This document shows positions 1 to 9,111 of a stretch of 64,000 nt of DNA, piece by piece. Source of the DNA: Pseudomonas serbica (GTDB lineage: Bacteria; Pseudomonadota; Gammaproteobacteria; Pseudomonadales; Pseudomonadaceae). The stretch covers positions 682,001 through 746,000 of the forward strand of contig NZ_JAQIYM010000090.1 in assembly GCF_028823535.1 (NCBI RefSeq), given 5' to 3'. Numbering within the stretch: the stretch's first letter is position 1; every line of letters starts with the position of its first letter. A program made the position numbers and the translations under genes. The notes beneath the pieces were generated by a model. The model saw only the letters and a list, made by a program, of their open reading frames with translations. It had not been told where the DNA came from and made no database searches.

Positions 1-2
1 TG

Positions 3-722
3 CCTTGCAACCGTATGCTCGATCCGCTGTTCGCAGGCTTCCTGGAAGCAAACCCTGAATTTTTCGCCCCGAGCCGTGGCGATGAAAAGCTGAACATCAA
101 GTGCTTCGACGAAAACAACTGCGGCCCTTCGCCACGCTTGTGGACGACGCTCGGTGTAAGCTCGATGCGCAAGTGGGATGGTATCGGCCACTTCAAGCCA
201 TCCATGCTGTTCCCAAGTTCGGCGACTTACGTTCAGTCCTTGGTCGGTGAAAAGACCTCAACGGCTTTCACCACCTACGCCATCACCATGATGGGTTATC
301 CAACCTCAGCCCAGCTGATGGAGAACCCAAAGATGTGGGGAGCACTGCCTGAAGAAAAACGAAACGCCAAAGGCTGTGTTTACGCAGTTGCCCAGGCCTT
401 GCGTCAGCACGCTCTGCTCCTGAACGACAAAATCAACGAGGACTGCGGTTACAAGTTCACTGCGAAAGTGAACGCGCAAAAGACCGAGTTGCTGATCAAG
501 TTCTGCAAGGTGGTTGCTGAACTGATGGTTGAAGACCGCGAAATGGGCGTGTTCTGCACCCGATTCTTGGCGCAGAAGGCCAATCACAAGGACGAAACGC
601 TGGTAGGCCTGTTGGCAGGAATCGGCTACGGCTTCGATGAATCCGATCCGGTGTTGAAAAACGCTGACTTCCCGGCAGTCATGAAAGCGATCAAAGACGT
701 CAGCACGATGCTTGAGAAGTAA
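3..722 (+). CDS. MoxR-type AAA+ ATPase, C-terminal part (5' end outside window)
   Basis: The frame is open from the first bases of the window, so the N-terminal Walker A/B part lies outside and only about 239 residues are seen. A sensor-2-like segment (SPRLWTTLG) and the following helical lid with LVGEKTSTAF match the C-terminal region of MoxR-type ATPases. Such ATPases commonly sit beside a metallopeptidase/VWA gene, as here (1318-3888), and are thought to act as a chaperone pair that remodels protein complexes. A strong terminator follows the stop, so the two genes may not share all transcripts. Family assignment rests on the lid region and context; the ATPase motifs themselves are not visible. 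Confidence 0.7.
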   Translation, partial: PCNRMLDPLFAGFLEANPEFFAPSRGDEKLNIKCFDENNCGPSPRLWTTLGVSSMRKWDGIGHFKPSMLFPSSATYVQSLVGEKTSTAFTTYAITMMGYPTSAQLMENPKMWGALPEEKRNAKGCVYAVAQALRQHALLLNDKINEDCGYKFTAKVNAQKTELLIKFCKVVAELMVEDREMGVFCTRFLAQKANHKDETLVGLLAGIGYGFDESDPVLKNADFPAVMKAIKDVSTMLEK

Positions 723-739
723 AACCCTCACGCTTCAAG

Positions 740-761
740 AGGCCCCGAAAGGGGCCTTTTT
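740..761 (+). terminator. Rho-independent terminator after the AAA+ gene
   Basis: Perfect 7-bp stem AGGCCCC/GGGGCCT with a GAAA tetraloop followed by a T-run, 18 bases after the stop codon. Confidence 0.9.
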
Positions 762-772
762 GTTAGTCGCTA

Positions 773-885
773 GAAAAGGCTTTGGCTTTTAGGCAGGGAG
801 CTTTTGATCTTGTCAGAAGAGGCTTTGGCTTTTAATCGCCAGGCTTTTGACCCTGATTTCTGCCATCAAGCTCTTTGGCTTTGGT
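773..885. repeat. CTTTTG/CTTTGG-rich intergenic tract, copy 1
   Basis: Repeated short words such as GGCTTTGGCTTTT and GGCTTTTGA occur several times on the plus strand. A similar tract is found at 8764-8960, also just upstream of the CAACAGCTGTCT/CCGGTCAAA repeat. No coding signal is convincing here. Function unknown. Confidence 0.6.
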
Positions 886-1056
886 CGGTGAGGTCGGCCC
901 GATAGAAGGCCAGGGCGCTGACTGGTCACGGCCCGCATGGCCATGACAAAGGCATTTGAGGCTTGGAGTGGAGCCATCCCATTTTAGGGGTGGTAGGCCA
1001 TTGAGATTTTTAGAGTTAGACCATCAATATTTTAAAAGCTGGCTCAACATCAAGAA

Positions 1057-1168
1057 CAACAGCTGTCTAGTGGGGTGCGGGGGCCACAGGGTGTCGGACG
1101 ACGGCGTCGGTGGAAAGTGCTCCGATACCTCACCCAGCCGGTCAAATCATGAATGGATGTCGAACAAC
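1057..1168 (+). repeat. Intergenic repeat A, copy 1
   Basis: Two conserved blocks: CAACAGCTGTCT followed by a G-rich run (1057-1084), and CAGCCGGTCAAA plus ATGAATGGATGTCGAACAAC (1135-1168). The same two blocks, in the same order and orientation, recur at 9112-9203, and the second block again at 9238-9268. The middle is not conserved. The 723-1317 gap otherwise holds no gene I can support. Confidence 0.7.
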
Positions 1169-1317
1169 ATGACGCATCAACTGGGTGAGTGGAGCGTCTT
1201 GCCTACGCGGTGGCGGCAGGGGACAAGCCCTGGCAATTTTGCACAATTGCCTGTGGTGCCGGCGAAGTCTCCCATGCCAAAATCAAAGTAATGAGGTTTT
1301 AGTTGTTGGAGTTTGCA

Positions 1318-3888
1318 ATGGGCATGGGATTAGCGACACCTAAGGTGATCAAGCCTGTAATGGAGGAGATGGATCAGGAACTGCACCAGCGGATCAAGCT
1401 GTTGCTTCTTGAGCTGCGTACGCACAGTCCATTTTTCGGTGTCTTGGCCTCTGAATTATGGCTGGCCGGGCCCTCCAAATCAGTGCCAACTATCGGTGTC
1501 GATGGCAGGGGCTGCATTGTCTACAACCCTGACTTCATGGGTAAGCTCGATCCAGGCGAGATCATTGGTTGCTTGCTGCATGAAGCCTTGCACGTTGGCC
1601 TGGACTTCTGGGATCGCTTCAAGGGTCTGCGCCTGCGCATGGCCAACATCGCCCACGACTTCGTCATCAACGACATCATCAAGACGTCGCTGAGCACCCT
1701 GTCCTTTACCAAAAAAGACGGGAAGGTTGTTCACTTCAAAATCAAGTTGCCGGCCAACACCCTGTGGGATGCCAAGTACAAAAACCACTCGGCTGAAGAA
1801 ATCTACGCCATTCACATGAAGGCTGTTTCGGAAAAAGCGGCAGCGCTGAAGCAGCAATACATGGAAGCGATGTCCGATCCCGTCAAGAAGGCCGCCTGGG
1901 ATCGCGACAGGGCGATCAACAAAGAAGCTCGTGAATCTCTGACCAAAGCTTGGGAGAAGGTCAGCGAGGCCAACAAGGACGCCACCAATAAGAAAAAAAC
2001 GGCCAGTGATGCCGTGATTCAAGAGGGCAAAGAGCTCGATGACGTTCTGTCCGACCTCGCCGGGATCAACTGGAAAGACAATCCTGTGGCACCTCAAGAT
2101 CCTGAAGAGGAACCTGTAGCGCCGCCACCTCCACCAGAGCCTGAGCCTACCCCAGCCAATGCGCCTAAAAATCCGCATGAGGAAGCCAAAGAAAACCTGA
2201 AGAAGGGCCTGGAAAAGGCCATTCAGGACTTCATGAAGAAAGAAACACAGCGCATTTCCGATGAATACGACAAGATTCCGACCGAAGCTACCCGCGAGAA
2301 GCATCTGGAAGAGCTCGAGCAGGATTTGGCTGATATCGCTGAAGACTACGTCGACAAGGTCACCAAAGCGCCTGAGAACGGCGTAGAAGAGCCTGGGAAC
2401 GATGAGCCTGGCGAGAGCTCGCCTGACGGCGACGACGCGCCTGGTGATCAGCAACCTTCGCCTGGTAATGAGGGTGACGGCCCGCAAGAAGACGGCAATG
2501 AGCCTGGTGACGGCGAGCCTGGTAAGCCTGGTGAAGGGAAAGAAGGCCCAGACGGTCAGGAAGTGCCGGGTGAAAACGGCGCACCGGGTCAAGACGGTGA
2601 GCCATCACTGAACAACGACGGTCAGCCGACTGACGGCCAACCCGGTGATCAGCCTGGCCAGAAAACGGATGATATGGGCGGTGGGGAGCCAATGCCCGGT
2701 CAAGAAGGCGGTCAGCCTGGCGAGCCTTCGATGGACGGTGAGCCGTCTTCGGATCAATCCCATGACGGCATGCCGGGGCAGGGTGGAACGCCTGGTGCTG
2801 GTCAACCCGGTCAAGGCCAACCTGGCGAGGGTGAGACGGGTCAAGGTGAGCCTGGTGCTGGTTCTCAGGGGCAGGGGGAAACCCCGTACGACCCAAATAT
2901 GCCGTATGACGGTCAACCGATTTCCGAGAAACAAGCTCGTCGCGACGTTGAAGAGGCGCTGAGCGACCTCAATGAGGAGCTGACCAACTCGCTGACGGGT
3001 CAAGACGGCGGCATGAATGGCGTTGACCGGCGCATGGCCTCTGGCAAAGACATGATCGACGACCAAAGCATGGATCAGGCTTATGAGGACGCGATCAAAG
3101 AACTGGGTCAGAACGACCTGGAAGGCGACATCAACATCAACTGCGACCACTTGCCGGGCAACCCGTTTGCGCAAGAAACACCTGCGGAGACGGCGGAGCG
3201 TAAGCGACAGACGCTGAACCGGGCTATTCAAGAGGACTTGCAAGCCGGTGGGCAGGGGATGGGCTCGCTGCCGAACTGGCTCAAGACGCAGATCGATGGG
3301 ATCTTGCACCCGCCGTTGTCCTTTACAGCGCGGATGCGTCGCTTCCTGGGTAAATACGGTCGTGAAATCAAGCGGTCGTACTCCAAGGCCAACAAGCGCA
3401 ACACGTTCTTTGAAAACCACATGATCCGCCCTGGGTTGATCAAGAACACGGCGACCATGTACGTGATTCAGGACGTCAGCGGCTCGATGATGACCGGCAA
3501 GGATCTGAACAGCCTGCGTCGCTCCATGGGTCTGATTGAGCGGATGGCTGTCGACCAGAGCATGGAAATCGTGGTGATCCAGTGTGATACCGGGGTTACG
3601 TCCAGGCTGAACACCAAACAGGCTATGGAACAGATCAACAAGAGGCAGTTCGTCATCACTGGTCAGGGCGGTTCTGACTTGCGACCTGCCTTTGACATGG
3701 TCTGGAAAGAGATGATGATGGAGCGAGCGCCGAGAGGTAACCTGATCTGCGTGTTCACCGACGGTGCGATCACCGTTCCGGAGAAAGCTCCATTGGGAGT
3801 GCCACAGGAGGTGTTGTGGATTACCTGCCCACATCAAACCCCGCCGACCGACAAGTGGGGCAAGCACGTCGTTATGGATGACGTCTAA
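1318..3888 (+). CDS. Metallopeptidase-like / VWA-domain protein (DUF2201 type)
   Basis: 856-residue protein. The N-terminal domain carries an HEALH zinc-peptidase motif (about residues 88-92). A charged helical region follows, then a long Gly/Pro/Gln/Asp/Glu-rich collagen-like linker (about 355-525). The C-terminal von Willebrand A-like domain has the MIDAS motif DVSGS (about 719-723), a later GGSDL and FTDGA. This order matches the putative metallopeptidase plus VWA-like proteins that pair with MoxR ATPases; the ATPase end lies just upstream. ATG 1318 has GGAG at 1308-1311; a TTG at 1303 is an alternative. The linker is unusually long. A hairpin terminator follows at 3959. The substrate is unknown. 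Confidence 0.85.
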   Translation: MGMGLATPKVIKPVMEEMDQELHQRIKLLLLELRTHSPFFGVLASELWLAGPSKSVPTIGVDGRGCIVYNPDFMGKLDPGEIIGCLLHEALHVGLDFWDRFKGLRLRMANIAHDFVINDIIKTSLSTLSFTKKDGKVVHFKIKLPANTLWDAKYKNHSAEEIYAIHMKAVSEKAAALKQQYMEAMSDPVKKAAWDRDRAINKEARESLTKAWEKVSEANKDATNKKKTASDAVIQEGKELDDVLSDLAGINWKDNPVAPQDPEEEPVAPPPPPEPEPTPANAPKNPHEEAKENLKKGLEKAIQDFMKKETQRISDEYDKIPTEATREKHLEELEQDLADIAEDYVDKVTKAPENGVEEPGNDEPGESSPDGDDAPGDQQPSPGNEGDGPQEDGNEPGDGEPGKPGEGKEGPDGQEVPGENGAPGQDGEPSLNNDGQPTDGQPGDQPGQKTDDMGGGEPMPGQEGGQPGEPSMDGEPSSDQSHDGMPGQGGTPGAGQPGQGQPGEGETGQGEPGAGSQGQGETPYDPNMPYDGQPISEKQARRDVEEALSDLNEELTNSLTGQDGGMNGVDRRMASGKDMIDDQSMDQAYEDAIKELGQNDLEGDININCDHLPGNPFAQETPAETAERKRQTLNRAIQEDLQAGGQGMGSLPNWLKTQIDGILHPPLSFTARMRRFLGKYGREIKRSYSKANKRNTFFENHMIRPGLIKNTATMYVIQDVSGSMMTGKDLNSLRRSMGLIERMAVDQSMEIVVIQCDTGVTSRLNTKQAMEQINKRQFVITGQGGSDLRPAFDMVWKEMMMERAPRGNLICVFTDGAITVPEKAPLGVPQEVLWITCPHQTPPTDKWGKHVVMDDV

Positions 3889-3958
3889 GAGTGATGGTGT
3901 CTCGAGGGGGATTGGATTATCCTCCTCGGACGCGCCAGACGCGGTCTTTTGCTCCAAG

Positions 3959-3982
3959 CCCCAGCTTATGCTGGGGTTTTTT
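3959..3982 (+). terminator. Rho-independent terminator
   Basis: Stem CCCCAGC/GCTGGGG, loop TTAT, then six T residues. It ends the metallopeptidase/VWA transcript and lies just before the next small gene. Confidence 0.9.
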
Positions 3983-3993
3983 ACGAGGATTTT

Positions 3994-4176
3994 ATGTCTA
4001 ATTTGCTGGATGACCCAGAGTATCAGCAGACCAAAGCGGGTTTGCATGCAACCATTGCCGGCACTTCTGTCCTGTTACGCCGCAGCTTTCATCGAATGCT
4101 CATCGTCCAGTCGCTCTGCCTACTCGTTATCACTGTCGCACCGTTCGCCGGTGTCTGGCTTGCCAACCACTTATAA
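3994..4176 (+). CDS. Small single-span membrane protein
   Basis: 60 residues. The start ATG 3994 follows GAGGA at 3985-3989; the frame is open further upstream, but that part overlaps the terminator. The N-terminal half is polar and the C-terminal half has one clear hydrophobic span (LIVQSLCLLVITVAPFAGVW). It lies 21 bases before the DLGL-tailed gene at 4198 and is probably co-transcribed with it. Family not recognised. Confidence 0.6.
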   Translation: MSNLLDDPEYQQTKAGLHATIAGTSVLLRRSFHRMLIVQSLCLLVITVAPFAGVWLANHL

Positions 4177-4197
4177 ATCGCCCAGGTTCAGTCTTCT

Positions 4198-5031
4198 ATG
4201 ATGCAAAGCTTTGTTGGATCCTCGGAAGCCGAAGATTTATTCAACGCCTACCGCTTGCACCTCCGGCAGGGTAATGCTGAGCTGGCAATGGAATCGCTTG
4301 AAGCGTTGATGACGCGGCCAGGCATTGAGCGCTCGCCGGCCTTTGCTCATCGGTACTATGTGAGCCCGGTGCTGGAGGATGAGCTAATGCGCAAGCCTGT
4401 GTGTGCTGACATGGTGGATCATTTAGAGCCCTATGCCTTTCTGTGCCTTGCAAAGTCATTCCAGGGCAGTTCGGTGTGCACACAAGCCATGGGTCTTGAG
4501 TTCGGCAACCTGGGCCTTAAATTGATTGGTCAATTTATGTTCATTTATTCAAGCGAGGTCAGCTTTGAATTCGACAGCTTGATCAGGGCCGAGCAGGTCT
4601 TTGGCAAGCAGTTCACGGTGGGTCAGCTACTGACGATGTACCACAGCCAATCAACCCCTGGCCTCATTGCAGCCTTTTCTGCGCTTTATCTTAGCCGGGA
4701 AGGGGCACAGCTGCCGCTCAATAACCCCACCAGTGTTGCGGCGGACAGAGATCTGCGTTTTTTTGGGGCCAAACTCACCTCGGCGTCCAGCCTTACCGGC
4801 GTGTCCGACGTCATGACGCGGTATGCTCAGGCGCCACATAGCCGTAAGGTGGCTCTTGCCGTGGATCTGCTGTCTAGCCTGCATGAAAATCACCAGGATG
4901 AGCTGTTGCTAGCCTTGCGTGAGCAGATGGGTAATGAGCTGATGAAGGAGGCGCAGCTGACCGTCGAGCGCAAGGGCCTTGGAAAGAAGCCAGGAAGTTG
5001 GCAATATCCAGAACAGGGCTTAGGCCTTTAA
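4198..5031 (+). CDS. Uncharacterised protein ending in GLGL (distant DLGL-tail family member)
   Basis: 277 residues, mostly helical, soluble by composition. I do not recognise a catalytic domain. The last residues (PEQGLGL) resemble the shared DLGL tail of seven other larger proteins in this window, and the preceding helix (about 236-255) sits where the conserved tail module begins in the others. Two adjacent ATG codons (4198, 4201) could start translation; no strong Shine-Dalgarno is present. The gene is followed within 40 bases by another plus-strand hypothetical gene. Confidence 0.75.
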   Translation: MMQSFVGSSEAEDLFNAYRLHLRQGNAELAMESLEALMTRPGIERSPAFAHRYYVSPVLEDELMRKPVCADMVDHLEPYAFLCLAKSFQGSSVCTQAMGLEFGNLGLKLIGQFMFIYSSEVSFEFDSLIRAEQVFGKQFTVGQLLTMYHSQSTPGLIAAFSALYLSREGAQLPLNNPTSVAADRDLRFFGAKLTSASSLTGVSDVMTRYAQAPHSRKVALAVDLLSSLHENHQDELLLALREQMGNELMKEAQLTVERKGLGKKPGSWQYPEQGLGL

Positions 5032-5070
5032 ACAAAAAAGGAATATTGACCAAGTTTTGCGGGAAGCCTT

Positions 5071-5634
5071 ATGTCCAGCTCCGTTTCGTACACCAGTCGC
5101 CAGTCCCTTTCCAAAGCTTTTCGGATCAAGCTGATCGACCCGCGCCTGCCGTCCCAGGAACTCAGGTTGCTGTATCAGCTGGACAGCGATGGTCTGCTGT
5201 TGGTTGTCAGTCAGCCCGAGGGTATCCGTCAGGTGTTCTTTTCGGCAGACGAGCTGGGTGCAGATGTGCCGGGTTTTCTGTCCAGCAAGTCCTGGGCGCT
5301 AGTCGCCGCACGTTGCCAGTCCAGCCTTGGCACACAAGAGCTAGATCCTGAAATCTTCTTTGAGCGGGCCGAACTGGGCATGCGCGACCTTCACACTAAG
5401 GGCGTGATGAGCAGTGATGACCTCGCCGCTGGCCTGGATATGTGCAGCTTTTACAGCGCGACCCTGGATGTAGAAGCACTCAAAACCTACCTCATCCTGG
5501 AAAACCTGATGGATGTGGTCGAGCAGAGCCAGGTCTACAAGGTGACTGACGAGGAGTTGCTGTTCTGGCGGGTCGTGTGGAAAGCAGTGGTTGGCAAATC
5601 CAGGCTTCTCCACCAGGAACGCCTAACCGCCTGA
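5071..5634 (+). CDS. Hypothetical protein
   Basis: 187 residues with no transmembrane segment or signal peptide. GGGA lies 8 bases before ATG 5071. The C-terminal half is rich in Leu/Glu/Asp helices. It is likely the last gene of the 3994-5634 unit, as a bidirectional terminator follows. No family recognised. Confidence 0.7.
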   Translation: MSSSVSYTSRQSLSKAFRIKLIDPRLPSQELRLLYQLDSDGLLLVVSQPEGIRQVFFSADELGADVPGFLSSKSWALVAARCQSSLGTQELDPEIFFERAELGMRDLHTKGVMSSDDLAAGLDMCSFYSATLDVEALKTYLILENLMDVVEQSQVYKVTDEELLFWRVVWKAVVGKSRLLHQERLTA

Positions 5635-5655
5635 TCGCACAATTGCAGGACGAAA

Positions 5656-5684
5656 AAAGGCCGCATTCAGATGCGGCCTTTTTG
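5656..5684. terminator. Bidirectional terminator between convergent genes
   Basis: Eleven-base stem AAAGGCCGCAT/ATGCGGCCTTT with loop TCAG. A-run on the left and T-run on the right allow termination from both sides, matching the convergent genes at 5071-5634 (+) and 5734-6921 (-). Confidence 0.9.
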
Positions 5685-5733
5685 TCTTCAGTAACAAGCG
5701 CCGGACTAGACGCTTGTCGACTGAGTGGATGGA

Positions 5734-6921
5734 TCAGTTGGATGCGGGGGTGTTTTCAGCAGCAGGCGCTTCGGTTGGAGCCTGGATCTGGGTGAAGTCA
5801 GGAGCGTTTTCATCAGCCGGGGTGGCTTCTGGCGCTTCTACAACAGGTTCAGCGGTGACAGGAGCTGCTACTTCAGGAGCTTGGGCCTGGGCCACTTCAG
5901 CTTCTTTCGGCAGGCTGACTTCCGATTCAGGCATCAATTGAACGGGCATGGCGTTGCTGACGTCCGGCTGAGCGGCTTCTGGAGCAGTTGGGGCCACTGG
6001 GGCCGGTTCTGCATCAGACGAGGCTTCTGGCGCGGTCACAGGCAGCGGCAGCGCGATCTGTGCAGGGTTGATCAGAGCTTCGGCTTCGGTCTGTGCCGTC
6101 GGATCCAGCGCCAGCAGTTGCTGAGCCATAGCGGTCAGCTGATCACCGTCTTCTTTGGTAAAGGACAGGCCGCCGACCAGGCTTTCACCTTTCTCGTCAC
6201 GCAGGTCTTTGACAGTCAGCGCCAGCGCTGCATTTTCAGGGGCTTTGACCGAACGCCAGTCACTGATGATGCTCGGCTTGATGGAGGTCGAGATCGACTC
6301 GCCCGGCAGAAGGATCTTTTCCAGTTGCAGATCCAGCAACCCGGTGTGCAGCGGCTCTGCCTGATCAGCAACGGTCAGAACGCCTTCAAGCGACGCGCCG
6401 AAGACATTGAGCTTGGTGTTGTTGGTGACCAGCAGGTTGATGACCGGGTCGTTGACGTCGGTGACGCTGTTTTTCGAATGCTCGAAGACGACGCTGTCGA
6501 TCTTGAATTGCAGCTTGGTCAGCTCGGCATCACGCTTGGCTTTGAGCGTGTCGATGTCGGCACGCAGGGACGCCAGGTCACGCTGCTTGGACTGCTCGGC
6601 GACTTCCTGGAGTTGAGCCTGGATCTTCTGCTGCTCATCGAGCATCAGCTTGTCGCGCAGTTGTTGCGCGGTAGCCATGATTTCCTGGGCGTTCTTGCCG
6701 TTCAGGTCGATCTGCAGTTGATCCAGCTGGTAGGTATTCTTCAGCAGGGTGACGTCTTGGACGTACTGCATCTGCTGGTCGCCAGGCAGGCTGCCGGTGA
6801 TCTTGCCCAGGGAATCGGTGAGCGTTACCTGGCTGGAGCCGTCAACGGTCGTGGTTTTTTTGTCGTAGCAGCCCGAGAGGGCGGCAACGATCAGCATGGG
6901 TAGCAGGGCTTTCTTGAACAT
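5734..6921 (-). CDS. Lipoprotein with coiled coil and Ala/Pro/Glu-rich tail
   Basis: 395 residues. It begins with a lipoprotein signal (lipobox ALSGC, acylated Cys18). A coiled-coil-like region rich in Gln/Lys/Leu spans about 80-150, then a compact domain (about 150-270) of beta-strand character. The last 120 residues are a low-complexity Ala/Pro/Glu/Val tail that could span the periplasm or contact the cell wall. It stands alone, with its own promoter at 6966-6995. No enzymatic motif is visible. Role probably structural or envelope-associated; exact family unknown. Confidence 0.8.
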   Translation of the reverse strand: MFKKALLPMLIVAALSGCYDKKTTTVDGSSQVTLTDSLGKITGSLPGDQQMQYVQDVTLLKNTYQLDQLQIDLNGKNAQEIMATAQQLRDKLMLDEQQKIQAQLQEVAEQSKQRDLASLRADIDTLKAKRDAELTKLQFKIDSVVFEHSKNSVTDVNDPVINLLVTNNTKLNVFGASLEGVLTVADQAEPLHTGLLDLQLEKILLPGESISTSIKPSIISDWRSVKAPENAALALTVKDLRDEKGESLVGGLSFTKEDGDQLTAMAQQLLALDPTAQTEAEALINPAQIALPLPVTAPEASSDAEPAPVAPTAPEAAQPDVSNAMPVQLMPESEVSLPKEAEVAQAQAPEVAAPVTAEPVVEAPEATPADENAPDFTQIQAPTEAPAAENTPASN

Positions 6922-6965
6922 GGAGGCCTCAATTACATAGCAATAGGACGGATAAAATCGGCCAC

Positions 6966-6995
6966 ATCATACAATTGATCCTTAAGGAATGACAA
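6966..6995 (-). promoter_or_regulatory. Sigma-70-like promoter for the lipoprotein gene
   Basis: On the minus strand, TTGTCA (6990-6995) and TATGAT (6966-6971) are separated by 18 bases, about 45 bases before the lipoprotein start. Confidence 0.65.
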
Positions 6996-7084
6996 TTAAT
7001 GCATATTGTTCATGAAGCCTTTAATCCATTGATACGGCGTTGGTATGCTGGAAGAAATGCAGAATGTAATGAGAGGACGTGGCC

Positions 7085-7645
7085 ATGACGCAGAAAAAGG
7101 AATTCAAGCCTGAGGAGGATGGGGTCACCCACCTCAACATCTACAGCAAGGGCAAGACCGACCTGGGCAAGGATCTGTCGCACTTCGCCCACAAGCCTTT
7201 CTGCCACGTAGAGCATGGCCGGTTCGCCTCTGTAGAGGGTTACTGGTATTGGCTGACTCGCCAGGCCGAGGAGCTGCGCCATGCGCATGGGTACGAAGCC
7301 AAGAGACTTGGCCGTGACCTTCCAACGGTCAGGAAGTGGCACCCTGAACGCTTCCAGGAGCTGATCTGCCAGGCGAACGACGCCAAGCTGGCCAGTCATC
7401 CTGAGCTGAAGGAGGCCCTTGAAGAGTCCAAGCTGCCGCTTGAGCACTACTACGTCCAGAATTTCGGCGGAAAACCTTGTGTCGTCCAGCCGAAAGACTC
7501 CGCGTGGATACTGGCGCACTTCGAGCAGATCCGTCAGAAGGTCAACCCGTTCGCCGACATGCAACACTCCGAGAGCATTCAGCGAGCGCTTGAGGTATCG
7601 CTTAAGGCAGAGCGTGAAGAGCCGCTACAGAACAACCTGTTCTGA
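7085..7645 (+). CDS. YbiA/NADAR-like protein (divergent)
   Basis: 186 residues. The segment LNIYSKGKTDLGKDLSHFAH followed by FASVEGYWYWLT resembles the N-terminal NADAR signature (surface-exposed aromatic followed by SxE and a tyrosine pair), and KRLGRDLPTVR resembles the ALGR segment of NADAR proteins. YbiA-type NADAR proteins are N-glycosidases acting on ADP-ribose or riboflavin-pathway intermediates. This copy is shorter and divergent, so activity is uncertain. ATG 7085 is preceded by GAGAGGA with 7-base spacing. A clear NADAR gene is at 52376-53020. Confidence 0.6.
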   Translation: MTQKKEFKPEEDGVTHLNIYSKGKTDLGKDLSHFAHKPFCHVEHGRFASVEGYWYWLTRQAEELRHAHGYEAKRLGRDLPTVRKWHPERFQELICQANDAKLASHPELKEALEESKLPLEHYYVQNFGGKPCVVQPKDSAWILAHFEQIRQKVNPFADMQHSESIQRALEVSLKAEREEPLQNNLF

Positions 7646-7725
7646 TCCAGCTGAGGGGGTGTCACCCCCTTGCACGTATGATTCTAGGAATGTATCTTGG
7701 TGAGACGTATCGCAGAGGTGCATTC

Positions 7726-7980
7726 ATGGAAGTCACAGAAGCTCTCCCCGTAGGCACGAAGGTTCAGTTCACTGAGCGCTACCTTGTTCGTGGGGGAGAA
7801 AAACAGATCAGGAAATACAAAGGCCGGGTCGGGGAAATCACCGGGTATCGTGGCCAGCGTGAATTTCCAGGCCACGTTAAACAACCTACCGTGGTGTTCC
7901 CAAAAATGGGGCGGTACAAGGAAGAAAAGATTTTTGAGCCCCAGTGGAAAGATCTGGAGCTTGCGGAATCCAAGGCTTAA
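7726..7980 (+). CDS. Small basic hypothetical protein
   Basis: 84 residues from ATG 7726, which follows AGAGGTG. Lys/Arg-rich with short beta-type segments (VGTKVQF, GRVGEITGYRG), suggesting a small SH3-like or KOW-like barrel, but no family is certain. A GGGGGTG/CACCCCC palindrome at about 7654-7668 separates it from the upstream NADAR-like gene. Confidence 0.6.
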   Translation: MEVTEALPVGTKVQFTERYLVRGGEKQIRKYKGRVGEITGYRGQREFPGHVKQPTVVFPKMGRYKEEKIFEPQWKDLELAESKA

Positions 7981-8051
7981 AGCTTTTGGGGGGAGGGCAA
8001 AGCAAGCGACGGCAGTGCACCTGCGGCGCACGGCCTCAAGAGCACAGAGCG

Positions 8052-8714
8052 CTATTTTTTGGTGCCAAACAACCGAGCTTTGTTTCTGCTCCAGAGCGCA
8101 TCACCGCCGTGGGCGGCTAAGTCATTCTTGTCCGGATCTACGCCGAGTAGCAGCGCCAGCGGCCCAATCACCCCGTCCAATGGATACTTCGCCGTCTGGC
8201 CACTGATACTGTATAGGGTCTTGTTGGTGCTGGCCGCCAGCGCCTCGTTGCCCAAGTCATCGGCGTAGTCCGTGATAATCGAGGCCGCTTCATCCAGCCC
8301 AACGTAAGCATTGACCAGTTGGTGATGGATTTTCTTTGTCAGTGAATGAATGTCCAGGGTCTGGCCGTCTGGAAAGATCATCCTTCCGTTTTCAAACAAC
8401 ACCACGCCGTCACAGTGCTGGAGCTTGTACAGCGCCTCCTGGAGCCCGCAGATCTCGTTGGGCCGGTACAAATCTGCATTGATGCCCATACTGCAGATCT
8501 GGGCGTCAGCGCGTATGGATAGGCGGTTCCGGTGTTGTTTGAGGCGTTTTAAATGATAGTTGTCAGGCTCTGGATCTTTAGGCCAATAGGCTTTTAGCAG
8601 ATAGGCCTTATCCAGCGCCTGGCTGTACACCGCTGCAAATAAAGGCCGCACCAGGTGAGGCACGCAGAGGGCGGTGACGACGAGCAGCAGCGCGGTCGAA
8701 TAGAGCAAAAACAT
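8052..8714 (-). CDS. Hypothetical protein with N-terminal membrane anchor
   Basis: 220 residues. Residues 3-30 form a hydrophobic segment, an uncleaved anchor or signal anchor. The remainder is soluble with no recognised catalytic motif. It is a single minus-strand gene convergent with 7726-7980; upstream lies the repeat-containing region 8715-9273. Confidence 0.65.
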   Translation of the reverse strand: MFLLYSTALLLVVTALCVPHLVRPLFAAVYSQALDKAYLLKAYWPKDPEPDNYHLKRLKQHRNRLSIRADAQICSMGINADLYRPNEICGLQEALYKLQHCDGVVLFENGRMIFPDGQTLDIHSLTKKIHHQLVNAYVGLDEAASIITDYADDLGNEALAASTNKTLYSISGQTAKYPLDGVIGPLALLLGVDPDKNDLAAHGGDALWSRNKARLFGTKK

Positions 8715-8763
8715 GGCGGTGTTCGCTTCTGATTATGGTGCTTGCAAGGGTACCGGGCGCCGG

Positions 8764-8960
8764 CGCCGGCAAGCAAGTCGCCTTTGCTTTTAACCATCAT
8801 GCTGTTGATCTGGTTGTTGCTCTTGATCTTGCCTTTAAGCCGTATTCCGCGCTCTTGATCTTAAACCGCCTGGCTTTTGCTCTGGTTTTTGCGGTGGCTT
8901 TTAGGCTTTAAGAAGAGGGCTTTTGCTTTAAAGCATGAAGCTTTTGATTCCTGCTGTTGC
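8764..8960. repeat. CTTTTG-rich intergenic tract, copy 2
   Basis: Dense CTTTTG, CTTTGC, TTGATCTTG words similar to 773-885. No gene found between 8715 and 9273; the tract and repeat A fill this region. Confidence 0.6.
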
Positions 8961-9111
8961 GCTGTGCGGCAATTGATTGGCAAAGTTTCTGAGCGTTAAG
9001 CCATGCCCAGGGTCAAATACCCTGGATAGCCACTATCCACGGCAGCAAACACACATCAAACGGAACCGAGCAAAGAGCAGGGCAAGGGCTGGCAAAACAG
9101 CCAGAGCAGAT

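Noticed and set aside
956-1291. 111-residue plus-strand frame
   Set aside because: Low-complexity composition, no ribosome-binding site, and its middle is the non-coding repeat A also found at 9112.
1480-4047. Long antisense frames over the metallopeptidase/VWA gene
   Set aside because: They are caused by the biased codon use of the Gly/Pro/Gln-rich linker; the plus-strand gene has clear domains.
5725-6903. 392-residue plus-strand frame opposite the lipoprotein gene
   Set aside because: Composition is Gly/Arg/Phe-rich without known motif; the minus-strand gene has a signal peptide, lipobox and promoter.
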